A stretch of 64,000 nt of DNA from Azoarcus sp. (GCA_030656215.1 JAUSOD010000081.1:24244-88243), one strand, 5' to 3'. Shown: positions 1 through 8,864, numbered from the stretch's first letter. Notes: generated from the sequence alone by a model not told the origin. Numbers and translations: made by a program.

Positions 1-214
1 GCAAGGCCTCCCGCGCCTGCACCGTGTTTGCACGCTGCACCAGATTGCCGATCAGGCTGAGCTTGCCCGACAGTTCGTGGTGATCCAGCTCGCGAAAATG
101 CGCTTCGACCGCACGCTCGAGAACCACCCCGACCACGATCAGCAGGCTCGCCGTGAGCAGCGCAAACAGCAGGGCCAGGCGCGCGGTGAGCGACAGCGGC
201 GCACGCAGCTTCAC
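1..214 (-). CDS. Heavy-metal sensor histidine kinase, N-terminal fragment (cut by window edge)
   Basis: Only the first 71 codons are in the window; the rest lies beyond position 1. The visible part has a short basic N-terminus (VKLRAPLSLTARL), a single hydrophobic membrane segment at about residues 12-32, and then a stretch with FRELDHHELSGKLSLI, which is typical of CusS/IrlS/CopS-type heavy-metal sensors. The start is a GTG at 212-214; an earlier in-phase reading from the response-regulator stop hits a TGA just before it. The gene lies 97 bp downstream of the response regulator on the same strand, as in cusRS/copRS operons. Metal specificity is inferred from family resemblance and from the copper genes elsewhere in the window. 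Confidence 0.8.
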   Translation of the reverse strand, partial: MKLRAPLSLTARLALLFALLTASLLIVVGVVLERAVEAHFRELDHHELSGKLSLIGNLVQRANTVQAREAL

Positions 215-311
215 CGCAGCGCCTCCCCCGGCCTCAGCAGCTTGATCGGGGCGACTTCGCCCGAAGAACGATGCGGATGCCGGCGCAGACGCGTCATCAG
301 GTCCGGATCGC

Positions 312-998
312 TCACATCGCCTCCGGCGCTTCGAGCACATAGCCCATGCCGCGCACGGTGCGGATCAGCTTGGGCTCGAACGGCTCGTCCACCTTGGCCC
401 GTAACCTGCGCACCGCAACCTCGATCACGTTGGTGTCGCTGTCAAAATTCATGTCCCACACCTGCGAGGCGATCAGCGAGCGCGGCAGCACCTCGCCCTG
501 GCGCCGCAGCAGCAGTTCAAGCAGGGCGAACTCCTTGGCGGTCAGGTCGATGCGGGCGCCGCCGCGCGTGGCCCGGCGGCGCAGCAGATCGAGCTCCAGA
601 TCCGCCGCGCGTAACATCTCCGGCTCCTTCGACTTGCCCCGGCGCAGCAACGTGCGCACGCGGGCAAGCAACTCGGAAAAGGCGAAGGGCTTCACCAGAT
701 AGTCGTCGGCACCGAGCTCCAGCCCGCGCACGCGATCCTCGACCTGGTCGCGCGCGGTGAGGAACAGCACCGGCATCTCGTGCCCCGCACGGCGCACCGT
801 CTGCAGCACGCCCCAGCCATCAAGCGACGGCAGCATCACGTCGAGCACGATCAGATCGTGCTCACCGCTCAGCGCCAGATGCAGCCCATCCAGCCCGTCC
901 CGCACGAGGTCAACGACAAACCCGGCCTCGATCAGGCCCTGACGCAGGTAGTCGCCAGTCTTGGGTTCGTCTTCGACGATGAGGATCTTCATGGGCAT
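312..998 (-). CDS. Heavy-metal response regulator, OmpR family (CusR/CopR/IrlR-like)
   Basis: A DNA-binding response regulator of 228 residues. The receiver domain (about 1-120) has the acidic pair E9-D10, the phospho-acceptor D53 in [10 protein letters not shown]81 and K103 in LVKPF. The C-terminal winged helix (about 130-225) has the family features [11 protein letters not shown] and [14 protein letters not shown]. These match the heavy-metal subgroup (CusR, CopR, IrlR). It is followed by its sensor kinase and was probably transcribed from a promoter in 1000-1180, where an inverted repeat TTACA-N4-TGTAA (1056-1069) may be its own operator. The start could be Met1 or Met3 (MKILIVEDE). Similar boxes precede copper genes at about 44 kb and 47.5 kb, which supports a copper role by inference. 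Confidence 0.9.
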   Translation of the reverse strand: MPMKILIVEDEPKTGDYLRQGLIEAGFVVDLVRDGLDGLHLALSGEHDLIVLDVMLPSLDGWGVLQTVRRAGHEMPVLFLTARDQVEDRVRGLELGADDYLVKPFAFSELLARVRTLLRRGKSKEPEMLRAADLELDLLRRRATRGGARIDLTAKEFALLELLLRRQGEVLPRSLIASQVWDMNFDSDTNVIEVAVRRLRAKVDEPFEPKLIRTVRGMGYVLEAPEAM

Positions 999-1055
999 CC
1001 GGTGGAATCATTGAATGCCCGCATTCTGCCACCTGCACGACACGCCAGCCGATGC

Positions 1056-1069
1056 TTACAGAGATGTAA
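1056..1069. promoter_or_regulatory. TTACA-N4-TGTAA inverted repeat, probable response-regulator box
   Basis: TTACA-GAGA-TGTAA sits 58 bp upstream of the response-regulator start. Its half-site spacing equals that of the E. coli CusR copper box (TGACA-N4-TGTCA). The same arrangement occurs at 43955-43968 and 47469-47482 in front of copper genes. Confidence 0.5.
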
Positions 1070-1188
1070 CCCAGGCGTCAGCTTTCTGTTTACCCCCGGG
1101 CGAGCATGGCCGACTTGCCCTTCAACCCTCTGCGGTCGTAGATACGCCGGCCACCGAAGCAGAAATCGAAGACGAACACGCGACAGAC

Positions 1189-1226
1189 CAAAAAAGCCCC
1201 TTCGCGACATCGCGCCACGAAGGGGT
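1189..1226 (-). terminator. Rho-independent terminator of the meta-cleavage operon
   Basis: On the minus strand an 8-bp stem CCCCTTCG / CGAAGGGG (1218-1225 and 1197-1204, 13-nt loop) is followed by C then TTTTTT (1190-1195). It lies about 140 bp past the stop codon of the last gene of the minus-strand operon (1365). The rest of 999-1364 shows only the upstream region of the response regulator. Confidence 0.8.
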
Positions 1227-1364
1227 CAAACACGACCGACAAGGCAGGGAGGAGAGGAATCACGTCGGTCGAGAAAGAACATCGGGCGCCCCCCGACGTC
1301 CCGCTCTCTGAAGTCCGTCAATAAAGTCCATCAATACGCCGGACGGACACAAGCCGCATCGGCC

Positions 1365-1808
1365 TTATCGACGATCGACATCGCCACTGATCGCCGCAGC
1401 GCGGGCACGTGCCTCGACCTCGTCCTGGCGCAGCACACTCGCCGGCTCGCCGCCAATGGCCCAATCCTGGGGCGCCACCCTGCGGCAACTGCCGCGGACA
1501 AGATCACGGCGCACACCGAGGGTATCCACCAGCAGGTCGGTAAAGCCGGCCAGCAAGCGATGCCGCTCTTCCAGCGGACGCCCTTCCAGCACGATGAAAT
1601 CGAAATACGGCGCGTGCAGCCCATTATTTGCGACCACCTCCCCCGCCACCGCAAACTGGCTCGCCCGATGCGCCGTGATGAAGGCCCGCACCCGCAGCAT
1701 CGGCGCACCGAGCACTTCGGCGTACAGCCGGCTCGCCCCGATCAACAGGCGCTCGTCCTGTTCGGATGAAGTCATTCCTTCGACAAGATGGAAATTCACT
1801 ACCGGCAT
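1365..1808 (-). CDS. Tautomerase superfamily protein, fused double 4-OT unit
   Basis: A 147-residue protein starting MPVVNFHLVEG. Loss of Met1 would leave the N-terminal proline that is the catalytic base in the 4-oxalocrotonate tautomerase superfamily. Two 4-OT-like beta-alpha-beta units can be read: residues 2-60 and about 66-125, the second starting at APYFDFIVLEG with P67 in the equivalent position. The length is twice a 62-residue 4-OT, as in the fused members (cis-CaaD, MSAD and fused 4-OTs). It is the last gene of the meta operon, 18 bp after the SDR gene, which already encodes a separate 4-OT (5564-5779). The likely role is ketonization or isomerization of a ring-cleavage intermediate; the substrate is unknown. 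Confidence 0.75.
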   Translation of the reverse strand: MPVVNFHLVEGMTSSEQDERLLIGASRLYAEVLGAPMLRVRAFITAHRASQFAVAGEVVANNGLHAPYFDFIVLEGRPLEERHRLLAGFTDLLVDTLGVRRDLVRGSCRRVAPQDWAIGGEPASVLRQDEVEARARAAAISGDVDRR

Positions 1809-1826
1809 GATCTGTCCCCCGGATGT

Positions 1827-2594
1827 TCATGGCAGGCCGCGACGGCGGCCGGAATCAAGCATCAGGCTCGAGCCCGTCATCGCATCCGCTTCCGGGGCAA
1901 GCAGCATGGATACCGCCCAGGCCACTTGCTCTGCCGTGGTGAAGCGGCCGATGGACGAATCGGCGAGCATCTCGGCCAGCACTTCATCGACGGTGATGCT
2001 GCGCAGGGCAGCCCGGTCGGCGGCCACGCGACGCAGGCGCTCGGTGTCGGCGGGGCCCGGGGCAATCAGGTGCGCGGTGATGCCGCGCGGGCCATAGGCC
2101 AGGCTGAGCTGGCGCACCACGTTCATCAGCGCCGCATTGGCGACGCCGGCCGCGGCGGCGTAGGCGGTCGGCTCGAAGCCGTAGTGGCCGCCGATGGCGA
2201 CAATGCGCGAACCGCCCACCATCAGGCCATCCACCGCCCGCGTCAGGCGCAGCAGGCCGCCGACCTTGATATTCACCGCATCCACCACCGTCGCTGTTGG
2301 CGCACTGAGGATACCGCCGGCCACGCCGACGCCGGGGCCGTGCACCACCATCCGCACCGGCCGGTTCACTGCCACAGAGATGGCGGCGATGGCGGAGTCG
2401 GAGGAGATGTCGGCAACGCACGCGCTCAGGCCGGGCACCCTGTCCTGCAGCGCAGCCAGTGCATCGGCACTGCGGGCCACGGCAACGATGCCCAGCCCGG
2501 CGGCGGCAAGCCGCCCCACGATTGCATTGCCGAAGGCGCCGGTGGCCCCCACCACAACCGCGACCTCGTCGCGTTGCTGCGCATTGGCGTTCAT
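1827..2594 (-). CDS. SDR-family protein lacking the canonical YxxxK
   Basis: A 255-residue Rossmann-fold protein. The N-terminal nucleotide-binding loop is VVVGATGAFGNAI (TGxxxGxG type), followed by an acidic CVADISS strand end and a C-terminal tail VAWAVSMLLAPEADAMTGSSLMLDSG, all typical of classical short-chain dehydrogenases. The active-site region (AYAAAAGVANAAL) does not contain YxxxK: aligned on the conserved AAL, the Lys position is Asn and the Tyr position is Ala. It is 4 bp from the upstream catechol dioxygenase stop and therefore co-transcribed with the meta operon. It may be an altered or non-catalytic SDR; I assign no substrate. Confidence 0.75.
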   Translation of the reverse strand: MNANAQQRDEVAVVVGATGAFGNAIVGRLAAAGLGIVAVARSADALAALQDRVPGLSACVADISSDSAIAAISVAVNRPVRMVVHGPGVGVAGGILSAPTATVVDAVNIKVGGLLRLTRAVDGLMVGGSRIVAIGGHYGFEPTAYAAAAGVANAALMNVVRQLSLAYGPRGITAHLIAPGPADTERLRRVAADRAALRSITVDEVLAEMLADSSIGRFTTAEQVAWAVSMLLAPEADAMTGSSLMLDSGRRRGLP

Positions 2595-2598
2595 TCGC

Positions 2599-3534
2599 TT
2601 AACCCGTCAGAACGGTCAGGAAGCTTTCGCGGACGACGTTGTCCTGCGCGAAAGTGGCGTGGCCCAGTTCGGTGGTGTCCCAGGTGAGGGTCGGGGTGTC
2701 CGGGTAATGCACGTAGCCGCCGGAGAAGACCTCGTTCCGATTGCCCGACGGGTCGAAGAAATAGATCGTCATGCCACGGGTCACGCCGTGGCGGTTGGGG
2801 CCCACGTCCACCGGGATGCGGTACTTGCCGATCAGGTCGGCGGCGTGGATCACGTCGGTTTCCGACTCGAGCATGAAGGACACGTGATGGAAGCGCCCCG
2901 GCGTCGGCTGCAGCACGAAGGCGATATCGTGGGGCTTGGTCGAGCAGCTCAGGAACAGCGCCAGCGACTGGCCCCCTTCCGCATCGATCAGGCGCTCGCT
3001 GAGGTCGAAACCGAACACTTCGGTAAACAGGCGCGCCGACCCGTCGATATCCACCCCGCCCAGCAGCGCGTGATCCAGCCGGTTGATGCGGAAACCGCGG
3101 ATCACCCCTTCGTCCGGCAGTACGCCCGGGTTAAGCAAGCCGAGACTGTTGCCGCTCTGCTCCTTGTGCGCATAGAGCTGCATGAGGTGGCCGCTGGGCA
3201 GCGTGAATTGCAGGCGGCGCCCGCTCTTCGGATAGACACCGGCCGCGATGTGCTCGACCTGCAGTCCGAAGGCGCGGATCTTCGGCTCCAGCTCATCGAG
3301 CGTGGCATCGTCGAAAACCTTGAAGGCGAAGTAGTCCATGCCCGACGAATCCGCCTCGCGCAGCACCAGGCAATGGTGGTCGTGCTCGTCCCATGCCTTG
3401 AAGTAGACCTGCCCGGCGGCGTCGGTCATGACCTCGTGCAGGCCCATGCGCTTGCCGTAATGCTCGCGCGCTTCGCCCATGTCGAGCACGCGTACCGCGA
3501 CTTCGCCGAGGCGAAGCAATCCCCTGAGTGCCAT
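2599..3534 (-). CDS. Catechol 2,3-dioxygenase (extradiol, type I), copy 1
   Basis: Cleaves catechol next to the hydroxyl groups with O2 to give 2-hydroxymuconic semialdehyde. The 311-residue length and two vicinal-oxygen-chelate modules fit XylE/DmpB enzymes. Fe(II) ligands are visible as H155 (RLDH), H217 (RFHH) and E268 (GNRNE), with second-shell H202, H249 and Y258 at the positions expected from XylE. It lies 66 bp downstream of the aldolase gene and inside the meta operon. A second, clearly divergent copy (23865-24794) precedes the phenol hydroxylase genes, so this copy probably serves a different or broader catechol pool. Confidence 0.95.
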   Translation of the reverse strand: MALRGLLRLGEVAVRVLDMGEAREHYGKRMGLHEVMTDAAGQVYFKAWDEHDHHCLVLREADSSGMDYFAFKVFDDATLDELEPKIRAFGLQVEHIAAGVYPKSGRRLQFTLPSGHLMQLYAHKEQSGNSLGLLNPGVLPDEGVIRGFRINRLDHALLGGVDIDGSARLFTEVFGFDLSERLIDAEGGQSLALFLSCSTKPHDIAFVLQPTPGRFHHVSFMLESETDVIHAADLIGKYRIPVDVGPNRHGVTRGMTIYFFDPSGNRNEVFSGGYVHYPDTPTLTWDTTELGHATFAQDNVVRESFLTVLTG

Positions 3535-3600
3535 CTCTTGTCTCCGTTATGTGGTGTGTTGCCTGCGCGGGGCGTCTGCGTGGACGCCCCGTCGTTTCCG

Positions 3601-4653
3601 TCAGCGCGCGGCCTCTTTGAGCAGGCCGCGGTCCTTGGCCATGGTCATCGCCGTGTCCATGATCATGTCCTCCTGCCCGCCGATCATCTTCTTGCGCCCG
3701 AGCTCCACCAGGATGTCGCGGGCCGATACGCCAAAGCGATCTCCGGCCCGCTTCGCATGAAGCAGGAAGGTGGAATAGACACCGGCAAAACCGAGGGTCA
3801 GGGACTCGCGGTCGACACGAACCATGTGGTCCATCATCGGCACGATGATGTCTTCGGCCACATCCATGATCTTGAACAGATCCACGCCGGTCTCGATCCC
3901 CATGCGCTCGCACACGGCGGCGAAGACTTCCAGCGGCGTGTTGCCGGCACCGGCCCCCAGTCCGGCCACCGAACCGTCGATGCGGCTGGCGCCGGCTTCG
4001 ATCGCGGCAATCGAGTTGGCGATGCCCATGCCCAGGTTGTGATGGCCATGGAAACCGATCTCGGTTTCCGGCTTCAACACCGCACGCAATGCACCGATGC
4101 GGGCCTTCACGTCGTCGGGCAGCATGTAGCCGGCGGAATCCGTGACGTACACCGTCTGCGCACCATAGCTTTCCATCAGCCTGCCCTGCTGGGCGATGCC
4201 GGCAGCGTCGTTGAGGTGGGCCATCATCAGGAAGCCGGTGGTGTCCATGCCCAGCTTGCGGGCGAAGGCGATGTGCTGCGGCGAAGTGTCGGCCTCGGTG
4301 CAGTGGGTGGCCACATGCACGCTGCGGGCACCGCAATCGTAGGCCGACTGGAGTTCCTTCATCGTGCCGAGGCCGGGAATCAGCAGCACCGAGACCTTGG
4401 CCTGCTTCATCTTCGGGGCAACGGCGGCGATATATTCCTCGTTGCTGGCCAGGGCGAAGCCGTGCTGCAGGGAGTTGCCCCCCAGACCGCCGCCGTGGGT
4501 GACCTGGATGTAGGGCACACCGGCGGCGTCGAGCGCGGTGGCGACCTTGACCATCTGCTCGACACTGATCTGTTCGCGCTTGGCATGCATGCCGTCACGC
4601 AGGCACATGTCGTGCAGGATGACCTTGCGGCCTTTCAGACTGGATTCACTCAT
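3601..4653 (-). CDS. dmpG: 4-hydroxy-2-oxovalerate aldolase
   Basis: Splits 4-hydroxy-2-oxovalerate into pyruvate and acetaldehyde, with the aldehyde channelled to the partner DmpF. The 350-residue DRE-TIM metallolyase domain starts with [10 protein letters not shown]; metal ligands are D20 and the pair H202/H204 in [13 protein letters not shown]-terminal communication domain (about 280-345, [23 protein letters not shown]) is complete. I chose ATG 4653, which overlaps the dmpF stop as TGATG, over the in-frame GTG one codon earlier. The overlap suits a complex that needs equal amounts of both subunits. Confidence 0.96.
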   Translation of the reverse strand: MSESSLKGRKVILHDMCLRDGMHAKREQISVEQMVKVATALDAAGVPYIQVTHGGGLGGNSLQHGFALASNEEYIAAVAPKMKQAKVSVLLIPGLGTMKELQSAYDCGARSVHVATHCTEADTSPQHIAFARKLGMDTTGFLMMAHLNDAAGIAQQGRLMESYGAQTVYVTDSAGYMLPDDVKARIGALRAVLKPETEIGFHGHHNLGMGIANSIAAIEAGASRIDGSVAGLGAGAGNTPLEVFAAVCERMGIETGVDLFKIMDVAEDIIVPMMDHMVRVDRESLTLGFAGVYSTFLLHAKRAGDRFGVSARDILVELGRKKMIGGQEDMIMDTAMTMAKDRGLLKEAAR

Positions 4654-5567
4654 CACGCGGCCTCCGTCGCCTTGAGCTGGATTTTTCCAGCGAGAATTTC
4701 CTCGGCAAACATCTCGGCGGTGCGGGTCGCCGCCGCGGTCATGATGTCGAGATTGCCGGCGTATTTCGGCAGGTAGTCGCCAAGGCCGGCCACTTCCATG
4801 AACACCTGCACCTTGTTGCCGTCGTAGATCGGCCCATTCACCAGGCGGTAGCCCGGCACGTATTTCTGCACCTCGCCGATCATCTGCAGGATCGACTCGG
4901 TGATCTTCACGTGATCGGGTTCGTCGTCGGTCAGGCAGGAGATGGTGTTGCGCATGATCATCGGCGGCTCGGCCGGATTGATGATCGCCAGCGCCTTGCC
5001 GCGGCGGGCGCCACCGACCACCTGGATCGCGTTGGAGGTGGTGTAGGTGAACTCGTCCAGGTTGGCGCGGGTGCCCGGGCCGACCGATTTGGAGGCCAGG
5101 CTGGCGACAATCTCGGCGTAATCGACGCGCTGAACGCGCGACACGGCACTAACAATGGGAATTGTCGCCTGACCAGCGCAGGAGATCATGTTGACGTTCA
5201 TCTCCACCTTGTCGGCGTGCTGGCGCAGGTTCACCGGTGGCACGCACAGGGGGCCGATGGCAGCGGGGGTGAGGTCGATCATCATCACCCCCAGCTCATT
5301 GAGCTTGCGGCTGTTTTCCGCATGCACATAGGCGCTGGTGGCATCGAAGGCGATCTGGATGTGGTCTGCCAGCACGTGCGGCAGCAGGCCGTCGACACCT
5401 TCCGCGGTCGTCTTCAGGCCCATCTCGCGGGCGCGGGCGAGACCTTCGGATTCGGGGTCGATACCCACCATCCACACCGGCTCCAACACCGGGCTGCGCT
5501 TGATCTTGTAGATCAGGTCGGTGCCGATGTTGCCCGAGCCGATCAGCGCACAGCGGATCTTCTTCAT
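4653..5567 (-). CDS. dmpF: Acetaldehyde dehydrogenase (acylating)
   Basis: Oxidizes acetaldehyde with NAD+ and CoA to acetyl-CoA, in complex with the DmpG aldolase. The 304-residue protein begins [18 protein letters not shown], a Rossmann NAD loop; the catalytic cysteine is C130 in [12 protein letters not shown]. The chosen ATG at 5565-5567 overlaps the stop of the 4-OT gene (ATGA), and longer in-frame extensions upstream only read through that gene. Its stop overlaps the start of dmpG. All this points to strong translational coupling in the operon. Confidence 0.96.
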   Translation of the reverse strand: MKKIRCALIGSGNIGTDLIYKIKRSPVLEPVWMVGIDPESEGLARAREMGLKTTAEGVDGLLPHVLADHIQIAFDATSAYVHAENSRKLNELGVMMIDLTPAAIGPLCVPPVNLRQHADKVEMNVNMISCAGQATIPIVSAVSRVQRVDYAEIVASLASKSVGPGTRANLDEFTYTTSNAIQVVGGARRGKALAIINPAEPPMIMRNTISCLTDDEPDHVKITESILQMIGEVQKYVPGYRLVNGPIYDGNKVQVFMEVAGLGDYLPKYAGNLDIMTAAATRTAEMFAEEILAGKIQLKATEAA

Positions 5568-5779
5568 AGCGATATCTCCTGAGCCCTGGCGGCGGCGCGC
5601 TGGGCCATGGTTTGGCCAGCGACGAAGAAGCCGTCGGTGGCATGTTCGGTAATCAGGATGCGCACCGTATCGGCGCTGCACTCCAGGCTTCTGGAAACCG
5701 CCTCGGTGACCGCGGCCGCGACCTTGTGTTTCTGCTCGGTGGTACGGCCCACCATCATGTGCATCTCGATAATTGGCAT
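5564..5779 (-). CDS. 4-oxalocrotonate tautomerase (2-hydroxymuconate tautomerase)
   Basis: Converts 2-hydroxymuconate to 2-oxo-3-hexenedioate. The 71-residue protein starts [16 protein letters not shown], giving the catalytic N-terminal proline after Met removal; R11 and the Arg in [10 protein letters not shown] match the substrate-binding arginines R11 and R39 of 4-OT, and a Phe follows at the F50 region (GFFVAG). It is about nine residues longer than the classic 62-residue enzyme at its C-terminus. The ATG at 5777-5779 has an AAGGAA ribosome site 7 nt upstream, so the longer reading from 5809 is not needed. It ends in an ATGA overlap with dmpF. Confidence 0.95.
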   Translation of the reverse strand: MPIIEMHMMVGRTTEQKHKVAAAVTEAVSRSLECSADTVRILITEHATDGFFVAGQTMAQRAAARAQEISL

Positions 5780-5798
5780 GGAATTTCCTTGGGTTCCT

Positions 5799-6602
5799 TC
5801 AGTCGACAAAGCGCATCGATACGCTGCCCAGTTCCTGGAAGCGGGCGATGATGCTGTCGCCCGGCTTCACCGCGATGGCTTCAGTGATTCCGCCGCTCAT
5901 CACGAAGCTGCCCGCGGGCAGTTCTTCGCCAAGCTCGGCGAGGATGTTGACCAGCATCGCGATCGCCTCGGCCGGGTGGCCGAGCACGGCGGCCGAAGCA
6001 CCCATGGTGACGATCTCGCCGTTCTTCTCCATCACCACACCGAGCGTGCGCAGATCCAGTTCCTCTGCGTAACGGGCGCGACCGCCGCCGACGAAGCGCG
6101 CCGACGAACCGTTGTCGGCGACCACGCTTTCGAGGTCGAACTTGAAGCCGGAAAAACGCGAATCGATGATTTCCACGGCGGGCAGCACATAGTCGGTCGC
6201 GGCAAGCACGTCCGCGCGGGTGCAGCCCGGCCCGGCGAGCGTCTTCTTCATGACGAAAGCCACTTCGCACTCGACCCGCGGATGCACCAGATCGGCCGTG
6301 GAGATGGCCGAGTTCTCGGGCCGCGCCATGCGGTCGGTCAGGAAACCGATGGAGGGCACGCTGACCCCCATCTGCTGCATCTTGGCCTTCGAGGTGAGGC
6401 CCGCCTTCCAGCCCACCTGGCGGTGGCCTTGTTCGAGAAAGCGACGACGCAGCTCGAACTGCACGGCGTAGCCGTCGCCCATGGTCATGCCCGGGTATTC
6501 GTCGGTCAGTTTGGGAATCGCACAGGCACGCTTCTGCGCCCCTTCCACACGTTCGCACAGGCGAACGACGTCCTCACGCGACAGGGTGACGTTCATGCTC
6601 AT
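5799..6602 (-). CDS. dmpH: 4-oxalocrotonate decarboxylase
   Basis: Decarboxylates 2-oxo-3-hexenedioate to 2-hydroxypenta-2,4-dienoate. The 267-residue protein is a member of the FAA-hydrolase-like hydratase/decarboxylase family: VGWKAGLTSKAKMQQMGV, the metal-site stretch HPRVECEVAFV (glutamates) and the EIIDSRFSGFKF motif are visible. It is a paralogue of the hydratase encoded just upstream and normally forms a complex with it. ATG 6600-6602 overlaps the dmpE stop (ATGA) and has AAGGAG 8 nt before it, which fixes the start over a longer in-frame extension. Confidence 0.95.
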   Translation of the reverse strand: MSMNVTLSREDVVRLCERVEGAQKRACAIPKLTDEYPGMTMGDGYAVQFELRRRFLEQGHRQVGWKAGLTSKAKMQQMGVSVPSIGFLTDRMARPENSAISTADLVHPRVECEVAFVMKKTLAGPGCTRADVLAATDYVLPAVEIIDSRFSGFKFDLESVVADNGSSARFVGGGRARYAEELDLRTLGVVMEKNGEIVTMGASAAVLGHPAEAIAMLVNILAELGEELPAGSFVMSGGITEAIAVKPGDSIIARFQELGSVSMRFVD

Positions 6603-7396
6603 GCTGCACTCCTTCCGGAAAACTTCACCCGGCAGCTGCCCAAGCCGCCGACGGTGCACACCAGTTCGTCCCCATCGACCACCGGCACCAGCGCCGACTG
6701 CGAGCCGGACAGGATCACCTCTCCGGCCTTGAACGGAATGCCCAGCTCACCCAGCGTATTGGCCAGCCAGGCCACCGCATTGGCGGGCGAGCCTTGCACC
6801 GCGGCGCCGACGCCGGTCGAGTGCAGTTCGCCGTTCTTCTCCAGCACCATGCCGGCCAGCGTGATATCGAGCTTGCGCGGGTCCCCCCTGGTCTTGCCCA
6901 GCACATACACGCCGCAGGAGGCGTTGTCCGCCACCGTGTCCTGGATCTTGATCTTCCAGTCGGTGATGCGCGAATCCACAATCTCGAAGCACGGCACCAC
7001 GTAGTCGGTGGCGCGGATCACGTCCATCGCGGTCACGCCCGGCCCCTGCAGATCGGCCTTGAGCACGAAAGCCAGCTCCGCCTCTGCCTTGGGCTGGATC
7101 AGCGTCCCGAGATCGATGGTGTCGCCTTCCTCATGGACCATGCCCGAGGTGAGCTGGCCGAAATCGGGCTGGAACACGCCGAGAAAGTCCTGCACCGGCT
7201 TGCTGGTGACGCCGATCTTCTTCCCGACAACGGTTTCGCCTGCGCCCACCCGGCGCTCGATGTAGCGCAACTGAATACGATAGGCATCGGCAAGCGTGAT
7301 CTCCGGTTCGCGCTCGAGCAGCGGCGCGACAGTGCGGCGCTCGAGCCAGGCGACATAGAGCTCGTCGCCGTATTTCTGTATGGTTTCGTCGTTCAT
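6599..7396 (-). CDS. dmpE: 2-oxopent-4-enoate hydratase
   Basis: Hydrates 2-hydroxypenta-2,4-dienoate to 4-hydroxy-2-oxovalerate. The 265-residue sequence has the family hallmarks KKIGVTSKPVQDFLGV, the metal-binding QPKAEAELAFVLK and EIVDSRITDWKIKIQDTVADN. It is 7 bp from the preceding dmpC gene and overlaps dmpH by ATGA. A GAGG ribosome site lies 7 nt before the ATG. The order dmpC-dmpE-dmpH differs from the Pseudomonas dmp operon in that dmpD is missing. Confidence 0.95.
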   Translation of the reverse strand: MNDETIQKYGDELYVAWLERRTVAPLLEREPEITLADAYRIQLRYIERRVGAGETVVGKKIGVTSKPVQDFLGVFQPDFGQLTSGMVHEEGDTIDLGTLIQPKAEAELAFVLKADLQGPGVTAMDVIRATDYVVPCFEIVDSRITDWKIKIQDTVADNASCGVYVLGKTRGDPRKLDITLAGMVLEKNGELHSTGVGAAVQGSPANAVAWLANTLGELGIPFKAGEVILSGSQSALVPVVDGDELVCTVGGLGSCRVKFSGRSAA

Positions 7397-7403
7397 GTTG
7401 GCC

Positions 7404-8864
7404 TCAGAGCTTCACGCACACATTGCGCGTCTCGGTATAGAACTCGAGCGAATGCACCCCGCCTTCACGGCCGATACCCGACTGCTTCGAGCCGCCGAAG
7501 GGCGTGCGCAGATCGCGCAGAAACCAGCTGTTGATCCAGGTGATGCCCACCTCGACCCGCGCCGCCATCCGGTGCGCACGCGTCAGGTTAGTGGTCCAGA
7601 TCGTGGTCGACAGGCCGTAGTCGGTATCGTTGGCGAGATTCACCACCTCGTCTTCGCTGTCGAAGGGGCGGATGTGGCAGCACGGCCCGAAGATCTCCTC
7701 GCGCACCACGGCTGCGCTCTCGGGCAGCCCGGTCCAGATTGTCGGCTGCACCCAAGCCCCTTCCGCGAGTTCGCCCGGCATGTCGGGCACGCCACCGCCG
7801 GTGACGACGGTCGCGCCCTCCTCCACCGCCTTGGCGTAATAGGAAAGCACCTTGTGCTGGTGTTCCCGGCTGATCAGCGGGCCATAGTTGGCGTCATGGC
7901 TTTCGGGGCGGCCAAACCTGACGCTCTCGGCCTTGAGCTTCAGCGCCGCGACGAATCTATCGAAGATCGGCCGCTCGACATACACCCGCTCGGTACCGAG
8001 GCAGACCTGCCCGGTATTGAGAAAGGCGGAGCGGAAGATGCCTTCAACGGCCGCATCGAAGTCCGCATCCGCGAACACGATGCCGGCGTTCTTGCCGCCG
8101 AGCTCGAACGACACGTCGCGCATGCCGTCCGAGGCCGCCTTCATGATCGCCGCGCCCGTGCGCGTCTCGCCGGTAAAGGTGATCGCATCCACGCCCGCAT
8201 GGCGGGTCAGGAACTCGCCCGCGGAATCCGGCCCGAAGCCGTGCACCACGTTGTAGACACCCTTCGGGATGCCCACCTCGTTCATCACCTCACCCAGCAA
8301 TGCAGCAGTGTGCGGCGACTCCTCGGAGGGTTTCACCACCACCGTATTGCCGCAGGCCAGCGCCGGCCCGACCTTCCACGTCATCAACAGAAAGGGCGCG
8401 TTCCACGGGCTGATCACGCCGATCACGCCCTTAGGCATACGCAAGGCATAGTTGAGCGCGCCGCGCCCATCGGGCGTATCCATCTGAAAGGCCTCGGTCG
8501 GCACATTCTTGATGACGTCGGCAAATACCTTGAAGTTGGCTGCACCGCGCGGAATGAACACATGGCGCATCACATGCGAAGGCTGACCGGTATCGGCCAT
8601 CTCGGCTTCGACGAAATCCTCGAAGCGGCGGGTAATGCCATCGGCCACACCGTAGAGCAGATCAACGCGCTGCCCGGTCGTAAGCCCGCCCCACTCGCCA
8701 CGCAGCGCGGCACGCGCAGCCGCGACGGCGGCATCGACCTCGGGCATCCCGGCCTCGCTGATCGAAGCAATGACCCGGTTATCCAGCGGCGAACGCTTGT
8801 CGAAGCGCCGCCCGCTGGCCGCGCCGACAAACTCGCCCGCAATGAAATTCTCGATCTGACGCAT
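7404..8864 (-). CDS. dmpC: 2-hydroxymuconic semialdehyde dehydrogenase
   Basis: First gene of the meta operon. It oxidizes 2-hydroxymuconic semialdehyde with NAD+ to 2-hydroxymuconate, opening the oxalocrotonate branch. The 486-residue aldehyde dehydrogenase has N155 (SPWNAPF), E254 (FELGGKN) and the catalytic C288 (NTGQVCLGTE). I chose the ATG at 8862-8864: AGAGGAG is 6 nt before it, whereas the ATG two codons earlier abuts the same ribosome site directly. The upstream region carries a LysR-type operator (8965-9009) shared with the DUF1302 operon. Confidence 0.95.
   Translation of the reverse strand: MRQIENFIAGEFVGAASGRRFDKRSPLDNRVIASISEAGMPEVDAAVAAARAALRGEWGGLTTGQRVDLLYGVADGITRRFEDFVEAEMADTGQPSHVMRHVFIPRGAANFKVFADVIKNVPTEAFQMDTPDGRGALNYALRMPKGVIGVISPWNAPFLLMTWKVGPALACGNTVVVKPSEESPHTAALLGEVMNEVGIPKGVYNVVHGFGPDSAGEFLTRHAGVDAITFTGETRTGAAIMKAASDGMRDVSFELGGKNAGIVFADADFDAAVEGIFRSAFLNTGQVCLGTERVYVERPIFDRFVAALKLKAESVRFGRPESHDANYGPLISREHQHKVLSYYAKAVEEGATVVTGGGVPDMPGELAEGAWVQPTIWTGLPESAAVVREEIFGPCCHIRPFDSEDEVVNLANDTDYGLSTTIWTTNLTRAHRMAARVEVGITWINSWFLRDLRTPFGGSKQSGIGREGGVHSLEFYTETRNVCVKL

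Noticed and set aside
2194..4776. A long plus-strand open frame (860 codons) across the meta operon.
   Set aside because: It is the antisense of the SDR, dioxygenase and aldolase genes, which all have clear family motifs on the minus strand.
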